Assembly (NCBI GenBank): GCA_964358895.1
Contig: CAYHPR010000005.1
Span: 1 to 62,058, forward strand
DNA from: CAYHPR01 sp964358895
GTDB taxonomy: Archaea > Micrarchaeota > Micrarchaeia > CABMEP01
DNA: 62,058 bases
Direction: 5' to 3'
This document shows, piece by piece, positions 8,609-19,099 of this stretch (position 1 is its first letter; each line of letters begins with the position of its first letter). The notes under the pieces are model-generated. The model saw only the letters and a list, made by a program, of their open reading frames with translations, was not told the origin of the DNA and did not search any database. Both the position numbers and the translations under genes were made by a program.

Positions 8609-11600
8609 ATGGGAGAGCTTAAAAATAAAATTAGTGGAATTGATTATTCGCTTTCGCGAATTTTATTTGTAGCCTTTGTCTTTTTTGCATTCACCACTTT
8701 TGTTTCCGCATTATCACTCCCATATGTTTGGATTGGAAATGGAGTTAGTGGAACTATCTCTGTAATTAATAAAACGTCTAACGCTGTTGCATTCAATATA
8801 TCCGGAGTAGGCCAAGGCGGGTGGGATCCGTTAGGTATCGCAGTCGACAATGAGTCAATTTGGGTGACTCGAAATTTAGACAACAAGACTTCTCGAATTA
8901 ATATGACTTCTAATCAAGTAATTGCAAATATTTCACTTAACTTCAGCCCTGTAGGAATCGCAGTCGACCCGCAATTTGTTTGGGTTACAGGTTACAATAC
9001 TTCAACGAATGTAAGTTCTCTTGTGAAAATTAACAAAACAAGCAATGCGATTGATACTTCTTATTTTGCAGGCACATTTGCTTACGGAGTAGCTGTCGAT
9101 AATAATTTCGTATGGGTTGCTAATGAAATGAATAATTCAATCTGGAAGCTAAACAAGAGCTCAAACTTTACGATAATTCCTCTTCCGGGCATACGGCCCA
9201 AAGGTATCGCAATCGATCCACAAGGCAATGTTTGGTTTACTGACTCTCTTGGAGGGAAAGTATTCAGGATGAACGGTGTAACAAATGCGCTAGAGCTCAA
9301 CGTTTCAACAGGTGTTACTCCCGTAGGTATTGCAGTTGACAACGATTCTGTATGGGTTGCAAACAATGGAAATATGACTGTCGTTAAATTAAACAAAACA
9401 AGCGGTGCAATCCAGGGAGTGATTGTCACAGGTTCCGATCCAGTTCTTCACAATCCATTCGGTGTATCGCTTGATGATAACTTTGCATGGGTCACAGTGT
9501 GGAATAGAAATGTAACTATGAAGCTAAATAAAACATCCGGGGCTTCAATTGAAAATATAACAGTGGGTATTGATCCAACTTCATTTGGTGACTCAACAGG
9601 GTATGCTTATGAGACACTTTTCGGTGGCGGTGCGCCACCTTCAAACGGAACAGGTAATATCAATGGTACAGTCTATAACGCATCCAGTAATCAGACTATA
9701 GCAAATGCATCTATTACTTTATTCGGGTTGAATATTACAACGCTTACAAATGGTTCTGGATTCTATAACATCACTAATATTACTGCAGCAAATTATTCTA
9801 TACTGGCTAATGCATCAGGTTTTACAGCACAAGCTGCTAATATTTCTGTTTCTGAAAATCAGACAATTGCTCAAAACTTTTATCTCAATGGAACAGGGGG
9901 TGCGCCACCTTCAAACGGAACGGGCAATCTTACAGGTTACGTCTGGAATTTAACTACTGGCGTTCCGTTATCCGGTGCAAATGTAACATTATCTCCATTT
10001 AATTCTACTTTTACAAATTCCTCTGGATATTACACATTTACTAATGTCTCAGCAGGATCGTACTCACTTTTTGCCTCTGCAGATAACTTCTCAGTCGGTT
10101 ACAATCCAAATCTAACAATAGTTGCAAATACAACAACTTCCTTCAACTTTACATTAAATGCTACTGGACCTGGCGGCGGATTTATGGCGCTAACAGCGTA
10201 TTGTTCCGGTAATTCTAGCGGTAATGCGACAGTTTATGGGCGTATTACAAACAGTACAGGCGGCAACGTTTCTGGTGCCGGAGTCAGTGTTCATATCGAT
10301 TACTCTCAGTTACAACCTGGCCAATTCGCAGAAGGGTGTTCAGGATGGACTCAAACAGATGGGAATGGAACATACAATTTAACTGGTTTCGGTACAGGAA
10401 TCTACGAAATTTTTGTTGATCCTCCTCTTGGTTCAGATTACTCTTCAGCAAAAGCAAATAATGTTAATATTTCATCAACAAACCAAACAATAGGACGCAA
10501 TTTTACACTTGGATCTGGAGGTAAATTAATTGTTAATGTTACCGCAGGGGGTTCTCCAGTGGCATTTGCAGGAGTTAACGCATTTGTTCCATGGGATCCA
10601 ATGAATCCATCTGCTGCAAGCAGCGGTGGGTTTGCATGGGGTCAGACAAGCGCTAACGGCACAGTTACGCTCTCAGGACTGACAAACGGTACATATATGG
10701 TTCACGTTGAGCCTCCATTCGGTTCAGCTTATTCAAGAAAGGATGTGTCAAACATCTCCGTAACCGAAGGAACAACTCAGGTCATTAATATCACGCTCAG
10801 TACAGCTGGTTCAATTTCAGGCTTTATTTTTGCCCCTAATGCCACTAATACAAGTCAATTACTTCCAGTTGCTAACGCATTTCTTAACGCGTTTGTTCCA
10901 TGGGAAGACGGCGGAGGATTCGGCGGTGGATCTGGCTGGGCTCAGTCAAACTCAAGCGGTGGGTTCACAATTTCCGGATTGCCAAATGGATCTTATCAAG
11001 TAGAAGTAGAACCACCTTTCGATTCCAATGTTTCTAGAGGTTTCGCCAAGAGTGTGGTTGTAATTGAAGGGAATACTACACTAATTAATTTCACACTTAA
11101 AGCAGGTTCCGCACTGTCCGGGCGCATCAAGTTGGCAAACGGCAGTGGAGTAGGATTTGCATTCGTTAATGTTTTCATTCCATCTACTTCTCCATTCACA
11201 CCACCATCTGATTTCGGTTATGCAGCAACTGACGGTAACGGTGATTATATTATTAGAGGTCTGAAGGCTGGGAAATATGAAATAACTGTATGGCCACCAT
11301 TTGGCAGCGGTCTAAGTACGGGTTTCGCTCATGACGTTAATATAACTGCAGGACAAACAACTGTTCAAAATCTTACTCTTAGTTCCGGTGGAAGGCTCAG
11401 CGGCCGTGTAACCGCTAACGGCAGCGGTATTGCATACGCTTATATCAATGCGTTTATTCCATCAACAGACCCAGGCAAACCGCCATCTGGATTCGGATGG
11501 GGACAAACAGATGCCAACGGCAGTTATAACTTAACAGGTCTTGTTTCTGGGTTATACAAAGTTCATGTTGAACCACCATACGGTACTTCTTACACAAGCG

Positions 11601-12694
11601 GTAATGGTGACGCAAATATTACGGAAGGAAATGAAACACAACTCAACTTTACGCTCGGTAGTGGTGGTTCGATAACCGGAAAGATCGTTAATGCAGCTAA
11701 CAGTTCAGTTAGTGGAGCTTTTGTTAATGCATGGTCTCAAACAGCATTCAGTTTTGGTTATGATGGAACATCAGATGACGGAACATTCACAATAAGTGGA
11801 CTTTCACCTGGATCTGATTATGTACTATTCATCAACCCACCTTATGGAAGCACTACTGGATACAAGACTGTAACTGGTGTAACTGTTTCTAGTGGAACAA
11901 CTGATCTAGGAAACATAGCACTTGTTGCAGCATCAGGAGGGCTAGATGGGTATATAACTTACTCGAACGGTACACCTATAACCACCGCACGTGTGAATGC
12001 ATGGTCGAAAACTGCATTCAGTTACGGTAGTACGACTGTTAATGACTCAGGATATTACAACCTTACAAGCCTTGAAGCAGGCAATTTCGATATGTTTGTT
12101 GATTTCGGAATAGTTGGAGTACCAAACAAGTTTGACTCAAACGTATCTGTCAATGCGACAGTAGTTCAGAGAAATTATACTTATAACGCAAGCACCTTCG
12201 CAACGCTTAATGGAACTATAAGCTCTAACGGATCAGGATTATTTGGTGCATTCGTTGATATATGGAATGAGACTGCATTTGTTGGACAGCATGCTGAGAC
12301 AAACGTCAACGGCACCTATATCATATCTCTACCTGTAGGGTCTTATCACATGAACGTGTTCAAACCAGGTTACTTCTCCTATTTCAATGACTCTATAACT
12401 GTAAATAATGTGATACTAAATATTTCATTAAATTCAACTAGTTCCGTAACAACCTATTCAATCTCAGGAAACGTTTCAGTAAATGCAACCGCAACCTCAG
12501 GATTGTTAGTTATAGCAATAGATCCATCATCTGATACTTCATATTCAAATGTTTCAATAGTCGGAGGAGCATATTCAATCAGCGGATTGCTTCCAGCCGT
12601 CTATAATGTTACTGCTGTGAGCGGTAACTTAACTGCATCTGCTGTTGCCAATGTTACGACATCAAATGTGACTAAGAATATTACTATAAGTTAA
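8609..12694 (+). CDS. Giant secreted surface protein: beta-propeller plus repeated Ig-like domains
   Basis: The protein has about 1361 residues from the ATG at 8609. A signal peptide (hydrophobic FVAFVFFAFTTFVSA region) is followed by a propeller of six to seven blades, each with a PxGIAVDxxxVWV motif (residues about 45-340). Then come many carboxypeptidase-regulatory-like beta-sandwich domains with SGxxxxxxNGxYxxxxLxxGxY patterns. Six of these share a PPFGS-type signature near their ends (PPLGS, PPFGS, PPFDS, PPFGS, PPYGT, PPYGS). Asn-X-Ser/Thr sites are very dense, suggesting heavy N-glycosylation. There is no C-terminal membrane anchor, so it may be retained by the next gene product. Likely roles are a surface layer or adhesion. 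Confidence 0.82.
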   Translation: MGELKNKISGIDYSLSRILFVAFVFFAFTTFVSALSLPYVWIGNGVSGTISVINKTSNAVAFNISGVGQGGWDPLGIAVDNESIWVTRNLDNKTSRINMTSNQVIANISLNFSPVGIAVDPQFVWVTGYNTSTNVSSLVKINKTSNAIDTSYFAGTFAYGVAVDNNFVWVANEMNNSIWKLNKSSNFTIIPLPGIRPKGIAIDPQGNVWFTDSLGGKVFRMNGVTNALELNVSTGVTPVGIAVDNDSVWVANNGNMTVVKLNKTSGAIQGVIVTGSDPVLHNPFGVSLDDNFAWVTVWNRNVTMKLNKTSGASIENITVGIDPTSFGDSTGYAYETLFGGGAPPSNGTGNINGTVYNASSNQTIANASITLFGLNITTLTNGSGFYNITNITAANYSILANASGFTAQAANISVSENQTIAQNFYLNGTGGAPPSNGTGNLTGYVWNLTTGVPLSGANVTLSPFNSTFTNSSGYYTFTNVSAGSYSLFASADNFSVGYNPNLTIVANTTTSFNFTLNATGPGGGFMALTAYCSGNSSGNATVYGRITNSTGGNVSGAGVSVHIDYSQLQPGQFAEGCSGWTQTDGNGTYNLTGFGTGIYEIFVDPPLGSDYSSAKANNVNISSTNQTIGRNFTLGSGGKLIVNVTAGGSPVAFAGVNAFVPWDPMNPSAASSGGFAWGQTSANGTVTLSGLTNGTYMVHVEPPFGSAYSRKDVSNISVTEGTTQVINITLSTAGSISGFIFAPNATNTSQLLPVANAFLNAFVPWEDGGGFGGGSGWAQSNSSGGFTISGLPNGSYQVEVEPPFDSNVSRGFAKSVVVIEGNTTLINFTLKAGSALSGRIKLANGSGVGFAFVNVFIPSTSPFTPPSDFGYAATDGNGDYIIRGLKAGKYEITVWPPFGSGLSTGFAHDVNITAGQTTVQNLTLSSGGRLSGRVTANGSGIAYAYINAFIPSTDPGKPPSGFGWGQTDANGSYNLTGLVSGLYKVHVEPPYGTSYTSGNGDANITEGNETQLNFTLGSGGSITGKIVNAANSSVSGAFVNAWSQTAFSFGYDGTSDDGTFTISGLSPGSDYVLFINPPYGSTTGYKTVTGVTVSSGTTDLGNIALVAASGGLDGYITYSNGTPITTARVNAWSKTAFSYGSTTVNDSGYYNLTSLEAGNFDMFVDFGIVGVPNKFDSNVSVNATVVQRNYTYNASTFATLNGTISSNGSGLFGAFVDIWNETAFVGQHAETNVNGTYIISLPVGSYHMNVFKPGYFSYFNDSITVNNVILNISLNSTSSVTTYSISGNVSVNATATSGLLVIAIDPSSDTSYSNVSIVGGAYSISGLLPAVYNVTAVSGNLTASAVANVTTSNVTKNITIS

Positions 12695-12736
12695 ACAAGG
12701 TATGTGTTCTAAAAATTTTATAAGCGAGTGTATTTT

Positions 12737-15067
12737 ATGAAATTAAATCTTATTTCAACCCAGTTAGCTGTAGTTGTAATAGCCTTTTTATTTTTACTTT
12801 CTTTTGCATTTGCAGCGCCAACGTCAAATGCAGGATCACCACAAACTGTTAATATTGGTGCAAATGTTAGTTTAGATGGCTCTGGATCGTCATGTAGCTC
12901 TTGTTCAATTGTCAGTTATAACTGGAATTTCGCAGATAACACGAGTGCCACAGGTGTGAATACTAATCACACATATTCCTCTTCAGGAGTTTATACTGTT
13001 TCACTTGTAGTTGTAGCAAATGATGGTTCTGTCTCAAGTTCAACCGTTGCCATTACTGTTCAGAGCAGTGATACAAATCCTCCAACTCTAAATCATACAA
13101 CTGTTACTAATGGAACAAATAATACTGCAATAGCAATTTCAGCAGTAATTACAGACAATGTTCTTGTCAGTTCTGCGACACTTTATTATAAAAACAATAA
13201 TTCTGGGTCATTCTCTTCAACATCGATGTCTGCATCAGGTAATACTTACAGCGCAAACATTCCTTCAAGTGTTGTGAATACTTCCGGAGTTCAATATTAC
13301 ATTTCAACAGTTGACAGTTCATCAAATTCAAATACATCGCCAGCAAGTGCTCCAACAGTATATTATAACGTTAGTATCGGTGCGACTGACACTATCCCTC
13401 CGTCAACTTTCCTTGTATCTGTTGAAGGGGATACTGCTTCGTCATATTGGGATACATCAAACAACAGTGCAACCTCTATAGCTATCTCCGGAGAATCGGG
13501 AATGTCTTGCCGATACGGAACATCAGATTCCAATTATTCATCCATGTCCAGCGGCCAGAGTTGTACGGTAACAAGCAGTTCAGGAAACTGTACAATTGCA
13601 TCACTTAACCAAGCAAATTATAACTATTCAGTTGCATGTCAAGATTCCTCAAGCAACATACAAAATGCAACAAACAACGTTGATGTTTCCTTTGGGATCG
13701 ATTTCACAGCTCCAACAAATGTCTCTTCAATATCTGCAATACCAAGAGCAAATGCAACAATACTTCTGAATTGGACTTTACCAAATGATTCAGTCAGTGG
13801 TGTCGCAAACCAGAAGATATACCGAAATGGAACACTTATAACAACAACCTCAAGTACGGCAACAACATATTCTGATACGAATGTAACAAATGGTCAGGTC
13901 TGGTCATACCAAGTAAGAGCAACTGATAATGCAGGTAATGCTCAATCGACAGGTACGAATGCTTCAGCAACTGGTGATTCAGTTCTACCGAATATAACTG
14001 CCGTTGGGCCAAATGAAACTTTCACTGTTTCGACAGTAACATTAAATGCAACAACTAGTGAAAATTCGACGTGTCGATATTCAACGTCTAATCTGACTTA
14101 TTCAAATATGTCCTCTAATTTCTCAACAACTGGTACAACTATCCACAATATAAGTTTGACTAGTCTTTCAAATGCTGCTTACACTTACTTCATAAGCTGT
14201 GCTGATACGGCTGGAAATGTGATGACAACTAATAACTTTACTTCATTCGCGGTTTCTGTCGCGTCTTCATCATCCTCATCAAGCAGTACAACAACTACAA
14301 CAAATACTACTACAACAACACCTCCAGTTGTTACACCAGTAACTCCTCCAGTTACGCCTCCATCTACAACTCCACCTGAAACAACTCCAAGCGGTGTTCA
14401 ACCACCAGCTTCACAGCTTCCTGACATTGCAAAGGAAAGAGTCGAAGTTGTTACAACAGGCGGAGTAGAGATCACAATTCCACGTGTTGCAGCTGAACAG
14501 AGAGCAAGCGCAAGCATCTCTCAGCAAGTAGTAGCAACCACGGGTGTCTCAGATGTTTCATTCACAGCAACAAAAGCACTTACAAATGTTAAAATAGATA
14601 TTAAAAAGATTGATACAAAGCCTGCAGAGGTTCCAGAACCACCAAATCAGGCATTCAAGTATCTAAGCATCAGTGTAGAAAACATCGCAACATCAGATAT
14701 CAGTAAGGCCGCCATTACATTCAAACTGGAGAAGTCAGCTCTTAATGGGAAAGCAGCAACCAGCATCGTCCTAAGCAGATTTGCTGATGGGAAATGGAAC
14801 AATCTTCCAACTTCTGTTAAAGGAAGTGATGACCTTTCCTTCAATTTCGAAGCAGAAACGCCAGGTTTCAGTTACTTCGCAGTAACATTCAGCGAAGAAG
14901 AGATTCCTGTTGCTCCTGCTGCAGAAACAGTTGCAAATATTATCGCGCCAACCGCTCAACAGAAGCTGTTCGGCTTGGATACAACTATGCTAATCGGACT
15001 GGTCATTGTTCTAATAGTTCTAGCTTACATCTACATGACTTTCATAGTTAAGAAGAGTAAGAAATAA
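12737..15067 (+). CDS. Membrane-anchored surface protein with PKD and PGF-pre-PGF domains
   Basis: A signal peptide (VVVIAFLFLLSFAFA) leads into a PKD domain with the YNWNFADNTSATG core. Ig- or fibronectin-like domains and a Ser/Thr/Pro-rich linker near residue 510-560 follow. Next is a PGF-pre-PGF type domain (ETPGFSYFAVTF) and a C-terminal membrane helix (TMLIGLVIVLIVLAYIYM) with a Lys-rich cytoplasmic end. This is a standard layout for archaeal envelope proteins anchored with the bulk outside. The start is the ATG at 12737, nine bases inside a longer frame. It follows the giant surface protein by about 40 bases and probably works with it. Confidence 0.82.
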   Translation: MKLNLISTQLAVVVIAFLFLLSFAFAAPTSNAGSPQTVNIGANVSLDGSGSSCSSCSIVSYNWNFADNTSATGVNTNHTYSSSGVYTVSLVVVANDGSVSSSTVAITVQSSDTNPPTLNHTTVTNGTNNTAIAISAVITDNVLVSSATLYYKNNNSGSFSSTSMSASGNTYSANIPSSVVNTSGVQYYISTVDSSSNSNTSPASAPTVYYNVSIGATDTIPPSTFLVSVEGDTASSYWDTSNNSATSIAISGESGMSCRYGTSDSNYSSMSSGQSCTVTSSSGNCTIASLNQANYNYSVACQDSSSNIQNATNNVDVSFGIDFTAPTNVSSISAIPRANATILLNWTLPNDSVSGVANQKIYRNGTLITTTSSTATTYSDTNVTNGQVWSYQVRATDNAGNAQSTGTNASATGDSVLPNITAVGPNETFTVSTVTLNATTSENSTCRYSTSNLTYSNMSSNFSTTGTTIHNISLTSLSNAAYTYFISCADTAGNVMTTNNFTSFAVSVASSSSSSSSTTTTTNTTTTTPPVVTPVTPPVTPPSTTPPETTPSGVQPPASQLPDIAKERVEVVTTGGVEITIPRVAAEQRASASISQQVVATTGVSDVSFTATKALTNVKIDIKKIDTKPAEVPEPPNQAFKYLSISVENIATSDISKAAITFKLEKSALNGKAATSIVLSRFADGKWNNLPTSVKGSDDLSFNFEAETPGFSYFAVTFSEEEIPVAPAAETVANIIAPTAQQKLFGLDTTMLIGLVIVLIVLAYIYMTFIVKKSKK

Positions 15068-15189
15068 ACCTAAGCAGTTATATATAAAAAAATAAAAATA
15101 TAAAAAAATAAAATAGCAAGAATTAGCAAGAGATAAGTTATTTCACTCAGCTTTAAAGCATCTATTCTTAAGCGTTCAATACTTCTTAA

Positions 15190-15720
15190 CTAGCAGAAAC
15201 GTTGGAGCACCAAAGATCTGAAAATTTTTCTAAACTGCTCAGCATCTTGTGTGAGATACATCATTCTCCAAAGTTTAACTGCTTCCTCTTCTGAAATAAT
15301 GATATTTGTGTTTGTCCTGATTTTCTTAGACAGTTCCTTCAGCTCTTGAGCACCTTCTTCAGCATATTTCGCAGGCACTAAGCTACACACTATACTAATG
15401 TTACTATCAGAAGCTTCTTTCGTTCTCTCTTTCCTAAACACTATGCTAATGTTACTGTCAGACTCCTCTTTCGTTCTCTCTTTCCTAAACTGTTCAAGCA
15501 TTTTGGTTCTTTCTTCCAAATACTCTCCGTTTGAATTAAGTGCAGGCATTTCATTAAAAAGCGTTAAATTTTCTTTATGAAGCCAATTCCTTTTTCTTTC
15601 AGCTTCGTCTGCCTTGCGTTGTTTGCTGGCAACCCTATATCTTTTAGGTGTGCCAAGCATAGCTAATTCAGGATCTATCTGTCTTTTGCTAGGTGGCGTA
15701 TCGCCAAACTTATATGTCAT
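15190..15720 (-). CDS. Unknown protein with 17-residue tandem duplication
   Basis: No family is recognised. The protein is charged and helical. In its middle, FRKERTKEESDSNISIV is followed directly by FRKERTKEASDSNISIV, a tandem 51-base duplication with one amino acid change, so it is recent or homogenised. The start used is the ATG at 15720; an in-frame upstream ATG at 15753 is possible. It is the first of three short unknown genes on the minus strand before the ftsZ pair. Confidence 0.6.
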   Translation of the reverse strand: MTYKFGDTPPSKRQIDPELAMLGTPKRYRVASKQRKADEAERKRNWLHKENLTLFNEMPALNSNGEYLEERTKMLEQFRKERTKEESDSNISIVFRKERTKEASDSNISIVCSLVPAKYAEEGAQELKELSKKIRTNTNIIISEEEAVKLWRMMYLTQDAEQFRKIFRSLVLQRFC

Positions 15721-15837
15721 TTTCCCACACACTTTACTTTCTGAACTAAGCATTAGCTAACATCTAATTATTTTAAACATTAAGCTTATACATGTCTTAT
15801 CGTCTTTGTTACTACTATCTCTTCAAGACTATCAAGC

Positions 15838-16233
15838 TTAATTAGTATTTGTTTTGTTTATTTTTTCTAGGTTGTCAAGAAGCTCTTCATATTCCAGTTC
15901 AGCAAACACCCACAACTTTCTGCATTCAGAATCATATCTTAGCTTATAGGTATCTTGTTTAACCTTATTAATTGTTTTAAGATATTCCTCTGGGGGTTGG
16001 ATTTCTTTAAGTATTCTGGAAAGAATTTTTATTTTCTGGTCCGAATTTAATCCATTAGCTACTTGTGCCTTCAAAAATGTGACCAAAGTCTTTGTTGGTC
16101 TAAACTCTTTTTGATCTATACGTTCTGTCACTTTTGAAATCCAAACATCCTCATTAGAAAAATGTTGTCTCATTCGTGGTAAAAGTTTTACTGGTTGTTC
16201 TGATATTCCTATTCGTCTCGTCTGTGTCGCCAT
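15838..16233 (-). CDS. Unknown protein, 131 aa
   Basis: No family is recognised. It is predicted to be helical and soluble, without Cys clusters or membrane segments. A strong ribosome binding site (AAGGAGGAG) sits just before the ATG, which supports it as a real gene. It lies 37 bases downstream of the next unknown gene (16270-16596) on the same strand, so they may be cotranscribed. Confidence 0.65.
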   Translation of the reverse strand: MATQTRRIGISEQPVKLLPRMRQHFSNEDVWISKVTERIDQKEFRPTKTLVTFLKAQVANGLNSDQKIKILSRILKEIQPPEEYLKTINKVKQDTYKLRYDSECRKLWVFAELEYEELLDNLEKINKTNTN

Positions 16234-16269
16234 GTTTTCTCCTCCTTATTAATTTCTATTCTGTGTCGC

Positions 16270-16596
16270 CTAATTTATTACGGTCTGATCCTTTGGTTTA
16301 ATTTTCAATTCTTGTAATGTCTTAGTTGAAATAATTTTATGTTTTGATAACGTTGCTTGAGCAAGTATTATTTCAGCATTTGTCGCATTTACGTCGTTAA
16401 TAGTTCGAATACATTTTTGTATCTCTAAACTAGTAATGTGGACATTTTTTCCTTGTTCAACAACTCTCGCAGCACCTATCTCGGCTATAGTAAATTCAGA
16501 AACTAAAGGTTTAGCACTAAATTTAATGCTTGGTTGGATATCTGGGATCTTCACGCCACCGACCATTTTCATTATTCCATTTCTTTTATTCATCAT
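16270..16596 (-). CDS. Unknown protein, 108 aa
   Basis: No family is recognised. It is a soluble protein with a beta-rich start and a helical end. A GTGAT ribosome binding site precedes the ATG. An AT-rich stretch with TATA character around 16620-16635 could be the promoter of this gene and the two downstream unknowns. Confidence 0.6.
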   Translation of the reverse strand: MMNKRNGIMKMVGGVKIPDIQPSIKFSAKPLVSEFTIAEIGAARVVEQGKNVHITSLEIQKCIRTINDVNATNAEIILAQATLSKHKIISTKTLQELKIKPKDQTVIN

Positions 16597-16762
16597 TTTA
16601 TCACTCAGTTATATTCACTCTAATCATATATATTAGCTTTTCGGTTCTTTCCAACCCACCGCATGTAAAAAAACAAAAAGAAATAGAAAAAAAAGGAAAA
16701 AACCTGGAGTTTAAACCAGGGTTTAACCAAGATTAACCAGGAGATGATAAGAACCTCGGTTC

Positions 16763-17836
16763 TTATCTCCAGCTGATCTCTTCGATCTCTAGTTTTTGCT
16801 TCTCCTTCTCAGGCTCTAAGTTACCCAACAATTGAGTCGAAGTGACTCCGGTCATAATGGATGTCACAGTTACCTTGTCGCCAAGTTCTGGTATGATTCT
16901 TGCTCCCCAGATGACGTTTGCATTCTTGTCGAACGCATCAGTAACTCCTTCACCAATCTTTGTTGCTTCACCTAGTGTCAGATTAGGTCCACCAGTAATG
17001 TGAACAAGAGCACCCTTTGCACCCTCATAACTCACATCGAGAAGTGGGTGTGACAGAGTCGATTCGACTGCTTGTTCAACTTTGTTTGTACCTTTACCTT
17101 CACCAACGCTAATCATTGCAACTCCACCATTGCCCATTATCGATCGGACATCAGCAAAGTCGATATTGACTAGACTTGGGAACATGATCGTGTCAGCAAT
17201 TCCTTTAACTGCTTGCGCAACGATCTGATCTGCAACATTAAATGCCTCATTTATTGGAAGGTTTGGAACATACGAAACCAATCTGTTGTTATCAATAACA
17301 ACTACTGTGTCACATGCTTTTCTTAGTTCTTCAAGTCCCCATCTTGCCTTTTCGGTTCTTGATTTTTCAAGTGCGAATGGGTAAGTAACCATACCAACTA
17401 CGATTGCTCCTTCCTGCTTTGCAATTTCTGCAACTACAGGTGCTGCTCCCGTACCGGTTCCTCCACCCATACCTGCTGTTAAGAAGACTAGTTCACTCTT
17501 ACCAACAATCTCACGAAGCTTGTCTCGGTTTGCCTCAGCGCACTTGCGTGCAACCTCTGGGAATCCTCCTGCTCCAAGTCCTCGTGTTATATTCTGACCG
17601 ATTAGTAGTCTCTTCTGAGCCTCAGTAATCTTTAGATGCGTCATATCGGTGTTTATAGCAACTGTATCTGCAGACTTAATACCCATTCTCGTTATACGAG
17701 AAACTGTATTACAGCCTCCACCGCCTACACCAACAACCAAGATTTTTATCTTGTCGGACCCAAGGTAGTCCTTTTCGCTTACATTTGTACTGTGTCCTGT
17801 TCCAGATCCCCGAAGGGAATCAAGTATACTATCCAT
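16763..17836 (-). CDS. ftsZ: Cell division GTPase FtsZ (paralogue A)
   Basis: FtsZ polymerises with GTP into the division ring. The protein has the N-terminal nucleotide loop GVGGGGCNTV, the tubulin signature GGGTGTGAAPV (near residue 125) and the T7 loop NIDFADVRSIM, whose Asp residues activate GTP hydrolysis in the neighbouring subunit. It ends in a short tail (EIEEISWR) like the partner-binding tip of FtsZ. The start at 17836 is preceded by GTGAGG; a GTG five codons upstream is an alternative. It is followed at 18038 by a second ftsZ on the same strand, about 200 bases apart. Confidence 0.95.
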   Translation of the reverse strand: MDSILDSLRGSGTGHSTNVSEKDYLGSDKIKILVVGVGGGGCNTVSRITRMGIKSADTVAINTDMTHLKITEAQKRLLIGQNITRGLGAGGFPEVARKCAEANRDKLREIVGKSELVFLTAGMGGGTGTGAAPVVAEIAKQEGAIVVGMVTYPFALEKSRTEKARWGLEELRKACDTVVVIDNNRLVSYVPNLPINEAFNVADQIVAQAVKGIADTIMFPSLVNIDFADVRSIMGNGGVAMISVGEGKGTNKVEQAVESTLSHPLLDVSYEGAKGALVHITGGPNLTLGEATKIGEGVTDAFDKNANVIWGARIIPELGDKVTVTSIMTGVTSTQLLGNLEPEKEKQKLEIEEISWR

Positions 17837-18037
17837 ATCATCAAGCCTCACATCGATTTACGATGATTTTTACATGTCATTTTCTTTTTTTGCCTATTTT
17901 GTTAATCCATGATCAGATTGGTAGGTCGCACCACCAAACCTTCACTTCATACTTTTCTTATTTTTTACTATTTTTACTTTGTTTTACCTGAATTTTGGTC
18001 GGACTTTTACATCCGACCATCCTTCAAGCTCACAAAT

Positions 18038-19099
18038 TTATCCAATTATTTCAATGTCACCGTATACTGGTCCTTCTTTTTGTTTGTCTTCAACCTGTAT
18101 TCCAGCAACTGATACTCCTTTCACACCAGTGACGATTGCTACGATTTCAATCTTGCCATCGTATCCTGGGATCAAACGAGCACCCCACTTAACTGATGCT
18201 TGGCTGTCCATTCTGTCTGTTATGATTTCTCCAGCCTTGATTGCATCACCAAGTGTCAGATCATTGCCACCACTAATGTGGATCAATGCTCCTTTTGCTC
18301 CTTCAAAGTCAACATCAAGCAACCTGTTCTTCAATACACCTTCAGCTGCAGACTGCACTTTGTTTGTACCGCGTCCTTCTCCGACTGCGATGAATCCGAC
18401 ATCTCCGCTGCCCATGATCGATCTTACATCAGCAAAATCGATGTTGATCAGTGATGGTTGTGTGATTGTCCAGACAAGTCCACCGATTGCTCTTGCAAGT
18501 ATCTCATCAGCAACTCCGAATGCCTCAGCCATTGGCAAGTTCGGAACAAGTTGTACGAGTCGGTTGTTATCAATTATGATAACGCTGTCTGTGTGCTTCC
18601 TCAGCTTCTGAATTCCTTCATCTGCTTTGGATCTGCGCGCTTTTTCAAGTGCGAATGGGTATGTAACCATAGCAACTGTAATTGCTCCTTGTTGCTTTGC
18701 AATCTCGGCTATAACTGGTGCGGATCCTGTTCCGGTTCCTCCACCCATACCTGCGCATAGAAATGCTAACTGAGCATCTTTGAGTGCTCTTTCAAGCAAC
18801 GGTCTGTCAATTTCTGCTGCTTTTTGACCCACTTCAGTGAATCCTCCTGCTCCTAGACCTCTTGTTATAGACTTGCCGATTAAAATTTTCTGTATACGTT
18901 CGTCAAGTGTCGCAAGATGTTGGTTGTCTGTATTAACAGCAACTAGTTCTGCTCCTTTAACTCCATACTTCAGAAGTCTGCTAAGGGTGTTATTCCCTCC
19001 TCCTCCTGCACCGACCACAGCAATTTTGATGTGTTCGATTGGTCCTAAATTATCTTCGCTTGCGCTACTGCCTGTAACTGATCTGATTAAACTTTCCAT
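18038..19099 (-). CDS. ftsZ: Cell division GTPase FtsZ (paralogue B)
   Basis: This 353-residue FtsZ has the nucleotide loop GAGGGGNNTL, the tubulin signature GGGTGTGSAPV and the T7 loop NIDFADVRSIM. It ends YGDIEIIG. It is clearly diverged from paralogue A, for example GSGDVGFIAVGEGRG where A has GNGGVAMISVGEGKG. It is upstream of paralogue A on the same strand with its own AT-rich promoter region. Two archaeal FtsZ types usually have different roles in ring assembly and constriction; which one this is cannot be decided without alignment. Confidence 0.95.
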   Translation of the reverse strand: MESLIRSVTGSSASEDNLGPIEHIKIAVVGAGGGGNNTLSRLLKYGVKGAELVAVNTDNQHLATLDERIQKILIGKSITRGLGAGGFTEVGQKAAEIDRPLLERALKDAQLAFLCAGMGGGTGTGSAPVIAEIAKQQGAITVAMVTYPFALEKARRSKADEGIQKLRKHTDSVIIIDNNRLVQLVPNLPMAEAFGVADEILARAIGGLVWTITQPSLINIDFADVRSIMGSGDVGFIAVGEGRGTNKVQSAAEGVLKNRLLDVDFEGAKGALIHISGGNDLTLGDAIKAGEIITDRMDSQASVKWGARLIPGYDGKIEIVAIVTGVKGVSVAGIQVEDKQKEGPVYGDIEIIG

